Source of the DNA: Chitinophagaceae bacterium
GTDB taxonomy: Bacteria > Bacteroidota > Bacteroidia > Chitinophagales > Chitinophagaceae
Assembly: GCA_024103425.1 (NCBI GenBank)
Contig: JAGFIS010000021.1
Coordinates: 1 to 64,000, forward strand
Direction of reading: 5' to 3'
DNA length: 64,000 bases
Under the pieces are notes generated by a model. The model did no database searches, was not told the origin of the DNA, and was given only the letters and a program-made list of their open reading frames with translations. The translations under genes were made by a program, and so were the position numbers. This document shows positions 61,776 through 64,000 of the stretch, piece by piece (within the stretch, counting starts at the first letter, position 1; every line of letters begins with the position of its first letter).

Positions 61776-61874
61776 CAATATCCACATGTGGGCTGAGTAA
61801 TTAAATCATTTTTTTAAAAGAAGAAAAAAGGTTAAATTACAGACGCCCTAAAGTTCACACCAAAATAATCACCT

Positions 61875-62306
61875 ATGTTACCAAAATACTTTATCAAAGA
61901 CGAATCGAGTTATCCGGGTAGTTACAGACTTCAGAATAATTTTTTACAAGCCATCAACGAAGGCGTATTCACTCCGGAGAAAGCTACGCTCAAACCAAAG
62001 GCTTCAGTTACAGAAACTGACAATTATTATAAGATAGAACTGACTCAACCGGGAATGAAAAGAGAGAACCTGTTTGTTTCTATCAACGACGATGGCAACC
62101 TCAACATTATCGGATGCAACTGTAATGATAACACGAGAATAGAGTTGTCTAATATCACTGACACCTTCTTTGCAGAGATCAGCCTGCCTGAAAATGTCGA
62201 TTCAAGCTTTACCTCGGCAGCATGCCATGCAGGAACCTTATCGATCGTTTTTACTAAATCAGACAAGCCGGTTAATAGAAGAGCGGCAGAAATTGTGGTT
62301 TACTGA
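61875..62306 (+). CDS. Hsp20/alpha-crystallin family small heat-shock protein
   Basis: A 143-residue chaperone with the alpha-crystallin domain at about 43-143: NYYKIELTQPGMKRENLFVSI near 49-69 and ISLPENVDSSFTSAACHAGTLSIVF near 104-128. The C-terminal I-x-I/V motif is reduced (EIVVY). It should hold unfolded proteins during stress. It lies behind a sigma-54-like promoter. Convergent with the sugar transporter. Confidence 0.88.
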   Translation: MLPKYFIKDESSYPGSYRLQNNFLQAINEGVFTPEKATLKPKASVTETDNYYKIELTQPGMKRENLFVSINDDGNLNIIGCNCNDNTRIELSNITDTFFAEISLPENVDSSFTSAACHAGTLSIVFTKSDKPVNRRAAEIVVY

Positions 62307-62313
62307 TATAGAG

Positions 62314-63600
62314 TTACACTTGTACCTTGCAACCGTTTATTGCGTAAAACAGAATGAAAGCAAAAAGCGGAATGGGAACCAGGAATCCTGCTGCCATTCC
62401 GTAAACATCTGCAACCAATCCCATTAAAGGAGGAAATATTGCGCCACCGACAATCGACATTACCAGAAATGAAGAGGCGCGCTTCGTTTCTCTACCAAGA
62501 GATTTAATAGCCAGAGCAAAAATAGTCGGGAACATCAGCGACATGAAGAAGAAAACGCCATAGAGAGCAATCAGGGATACCCAGCCCATCTTAGCAGATA
62601 CGACAGGCAACAATATACAATTCAGAAGCGCATACAGTCCGAGCATTTTTTCCGGCTTGAAATATCTCATCAGCGCACTGCCCGATATCCTTCCCAGCAT
62701 GAATAAAAGAAATCCAAAAGACAGGAAATAAGGAGCATACTTCACTTCAAAACGGGGGTGCATATCATGGTCGGTTACAAAGTTGATCAGGTAGCTGAAC
62801 ACACCTGTCTGGGCGGCTACATAACACCCCTGAGCCAGCACTCCGAGTTTGAAGTGACGGTTCTGCCACAAAGATTTGTTGGTTACATAAGCCGGATCAT
62901 TTACATCTGTAATCCTCAGGTCATTACCGGAATCTTTTGCAATACCATGGAAAGCATCTTCATCATCTTCTGTTATCTCAGGTAATTTCAAACGCATAAA
63001 GATGAATGCCACTGTTAATACCAACAGACCGATAATAACAAAAGGCAGGATTATTGAAAACAGTTTTTCACCTTCGACGTGGCTTTGGTTGCCATAGATA
63101 TAAAGTGCAATCAGCGGGCCAACAACCCACGCCAGACCGTTAAACGACTGGGAGAAATTGATTCTTCGCTCTGCTGTTTCGGGCGGACCCAGCTTTGTCG
63201 TATATGGGTTAGCTCCCGTTTCGAGAGTTGCAAGACCGGCACCAACTACCAGCAGGCATATCAGGAACAGAAAAAAAGATTCAAAAGGGGCAGTGCCTGC
63301 AGCTAACAAAGCTCCAGAACCAAACAGCACCAGGCCTAAAATAATCCCTCTCTTGTAGCCGTGCTTTTTCATATAAAGCCCGGCGGGCAATGCCATCCCG
63401 AAATAAGCGCCATAAAGTGAAAATTGAATAAAACTAGATTGCCATTTTTTGAGATGAAGCATCTCCTGAAAGTTCTTATCCAGCGCATCTACCATTCCGT
63501 GTGCAATACCCCATAGAAAAAAGAGGACGCTGACGGCCATAAACGGTTTGAAATAATTGATTCCGTCTTTTACAAAGAGAGATGCTTTATCCTGACTCAT
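62314..63600 (-). CDS. FucP-type MFS sugar transporter
   Basis: A 428-residue 12-helix major facilitator of the fucose/glucose-galactose (FHS) family. Recognisable parts are FFLWGIAHGMVDALDKNFQ near 27-45, GAGLATLETGANPYTTKLGP near 116-135, and VGGAIFPPLMGLVADVYG near 383-400. It imports a monosaccharide with protons. A cytoplasmic loop near 220 (ITEDDEDAFHGIAKDSGNDLR) is acidic and longer than usual. No sugar enzyme genes adjoin it. Confidence 0.88.
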   Translation of the reverse strand: MSQDKASLFVKDGINYFKPFMAVSVLFFLWGIAHGMVDALDKNFQEMLHLKKWQSSFIQFSLYGAYFGMALPAGLYMKKHGYKRGIILGLVLFGSGALLAAGTAPFESFFLFLICLLVVGAGLATLETGANPYTTKLGPPETAERRINFSQSFNGLAWVVGPLIALYIYGNQSHVEGEKLFSIILPFVIIGLLVLTVAFIFMRLKLPEITEDDEDAFHGIAKDSGNDLRITDVNDPAYVTNKSLWQNRHFKLGVLAQGCYVAAQTGVFSYLINFVTDHDMHPRFEVKYAPYFLSFGFLLFMLGRISGSALMRYFKPEKMLGLYALLNCILLPVVSAKMGWVSLIALYGVFFFMSLMFPTIFALAIKSLGRETKRASSFLVMSIVGGAIFPPLMGLVADVYGMAAGFLVPIPLFAFILFYAINGCKVQV

Positions 63601-63760
63601 ACTTTCTATCGGTTTAAATATCTGCTTTATTGTTCCGGCAGCCTGCTAAAAATAGACAAAGCTCAAATATAAAACACCGTAACCAATGTACCGGTTTTAT
63701 ATCAACTCCCCGAATACCCGGTTTATTCTGTTAACCTCCGGCCTTTTTTACGTTCAGACC

Positions 63761-63788
63761 AAAAAAAAGGGCAGCTCGACGCTACCCC
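63761..63788 (-). terminator. terminator of the partial gene at the window edge
   Basis: On the minus strand GGGGTAGC (63788-63781) pairs with GCTGCCCT (63775-63768) around GTCGA, with wobbles, followed by a run of at least seven T. Confidence 0.75.
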
Positions 63789-63811
63789 ATTAATTGAAAT
63801 GAACAAAATTT

Positions 63812-64000
63812 TTATTGAGTACTCAGATCTCTTGATCCGTCCGGCTGATAGGTGTATCTGAATTTATAGATCAGAGAATCGGGATATGAAGCACCGGGCT
63901 GAATATGATACCTCACCTGTGTCACCTCCATTTTAGCATAATGATTATCAGCCGTTCTCAGTATGAAATACAAACCTGCCACAGGGCCAAAAGCATGCGA
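63812..64000 (-). CDS. C-terminal end of an unknown (possibly HmuY-like or lipoprotein) gene
   Basis: A minus-strand frame is open from the window edge to the TAA at 63812-63814: 62 residues, ending KFRYTYQPDGSRDLSTQ. Contains FGPVAGLYFILRTADNHYAK and YQPDGS. A beta-rich C-terminal domain of a secreted Bacteroidota lipoprotein, perhaps of the HmuY type, is suggested by residues like GLYFILRTADNHYAKMEV, but this is weak. The N-terminus lies outside the window. Confidence 0.5.
   Translation of the reverse strand, partial: SHAFGPVAGLYFILRTADNHYAKMEVTQVRYHIQPGASYPDSLIYKFRYTYQPDGSRDLSTQ

Noticed and set aside
1..64000. CRISPR arrays, complete tRNA or rRNA genes, intact insertion sequences
   Set aside because: No regularly spaced direct repeats with unique spacers, no complete cloverleaf and no transposase were seen on reading the window; a computed search would be needed to exclude them fully.

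Overview
The window is chromosomal DNA from a member of the Bacteroidota. The evidence is a type IX secretion C-terminal sorting domain (48.0-49.1 kb), several -7 promoter boxes of the TAnnTTTG type, many lipoproteins and exported hydrolases typical of the phylum, a tricorn-type protease, and a BT4734/VirE_N-type primase-like protein on an integrated element. I cannot name the genus. A mevalonate pathway cluster is present, which only part of the phylum has.

Layout. (1) 1-6.2 kb is one end of an integrated element, all on the minus strand: tyrosine integrase, conserved unknown protein, excisionase-like HTH protein, RepA-like AAA ATPase, primase-like protein and small proteins. It ends in a truncated tRNA 3' end (6213-6235) that looks like the attachment site; the other end lies left of the window. 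(2) 6.3-19.8 kb holds ordinary accessory and housekeeping genes: lipoprotein, DUF937 protein, M49-like peptidase, pirin, Tat-exported class V aminotransferase, ClC channel, PEP mutase/isocitrate lyase family enzyme, DinB proteins, DHA2 drug exporter and a cysteine-desulfurase-like enzyme. (3) 19.8-20.45 kb is a non-coding block of imperfect repeats made of small palindromes. (4) 20.5-33.6 kb carries a tricorn-like protease, a GH63-type glycosidase, a deaminase, a dispersed composite repeat, a prolyl peptidase, DoxX, an aromatic amino acid decarboxylase family enzyme, AhpD-like and thioredoxin-like proteins, and DUF2269 and DUF2249 proteins. (5) 34.0-39.3 kb is the mevalonate cluster: type 2 IPP isomerase, class II HMG-CoA reductase, a GHMP kinase with a GYDIA motif, diphosphomevalonate decarboxylase and mevalonate kinase. 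No recognisable classical phosphomevalonate kinase is present, so the GYDIA kinase is the natural candidate for that step. (6) 39.3-49.8 kb has a hemerythrin protein, a ComA-like/MmgE-PrpD pair, aldo-keto reductase, ChaN-like protein, peptide deformylase, NlpC/P60 protein, a second copy of the composite repeat, an alpha-oxoamine-synthase-like enzyme preceded by the SRP RNA gene (ffs), and a T9SS cargo protein. (7) 49.9-64 kb holds a CocE/NonD acylase, nicotinamidase, S51 peptidase, a FetAB-type ABC exporter, RmuC, a phytase-like esterase protein, YkgJ, LptF/G, a VWA lipoprotein-like protein, Hsp20 behind a sigma-54-like promoter, a FucP-type sugar transporter and the end of an unknown gene.

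The most unusual signals are a candidate non-coding RNA at about 56.70-56.96 kb with its own promoter, closing stem and terminator; clustered TTGCCCC iterons with a palindrome and repeated AGGGAGYAAA boxes in the integrated element; a composite repeat of about 275 bp present at 27.1 and 46.2 kb; the GYDIA kinase; and the ComA-like/PrpD pair. No CRISPR array, complete tRNA, rRNA or intact insertion sequence was seen.
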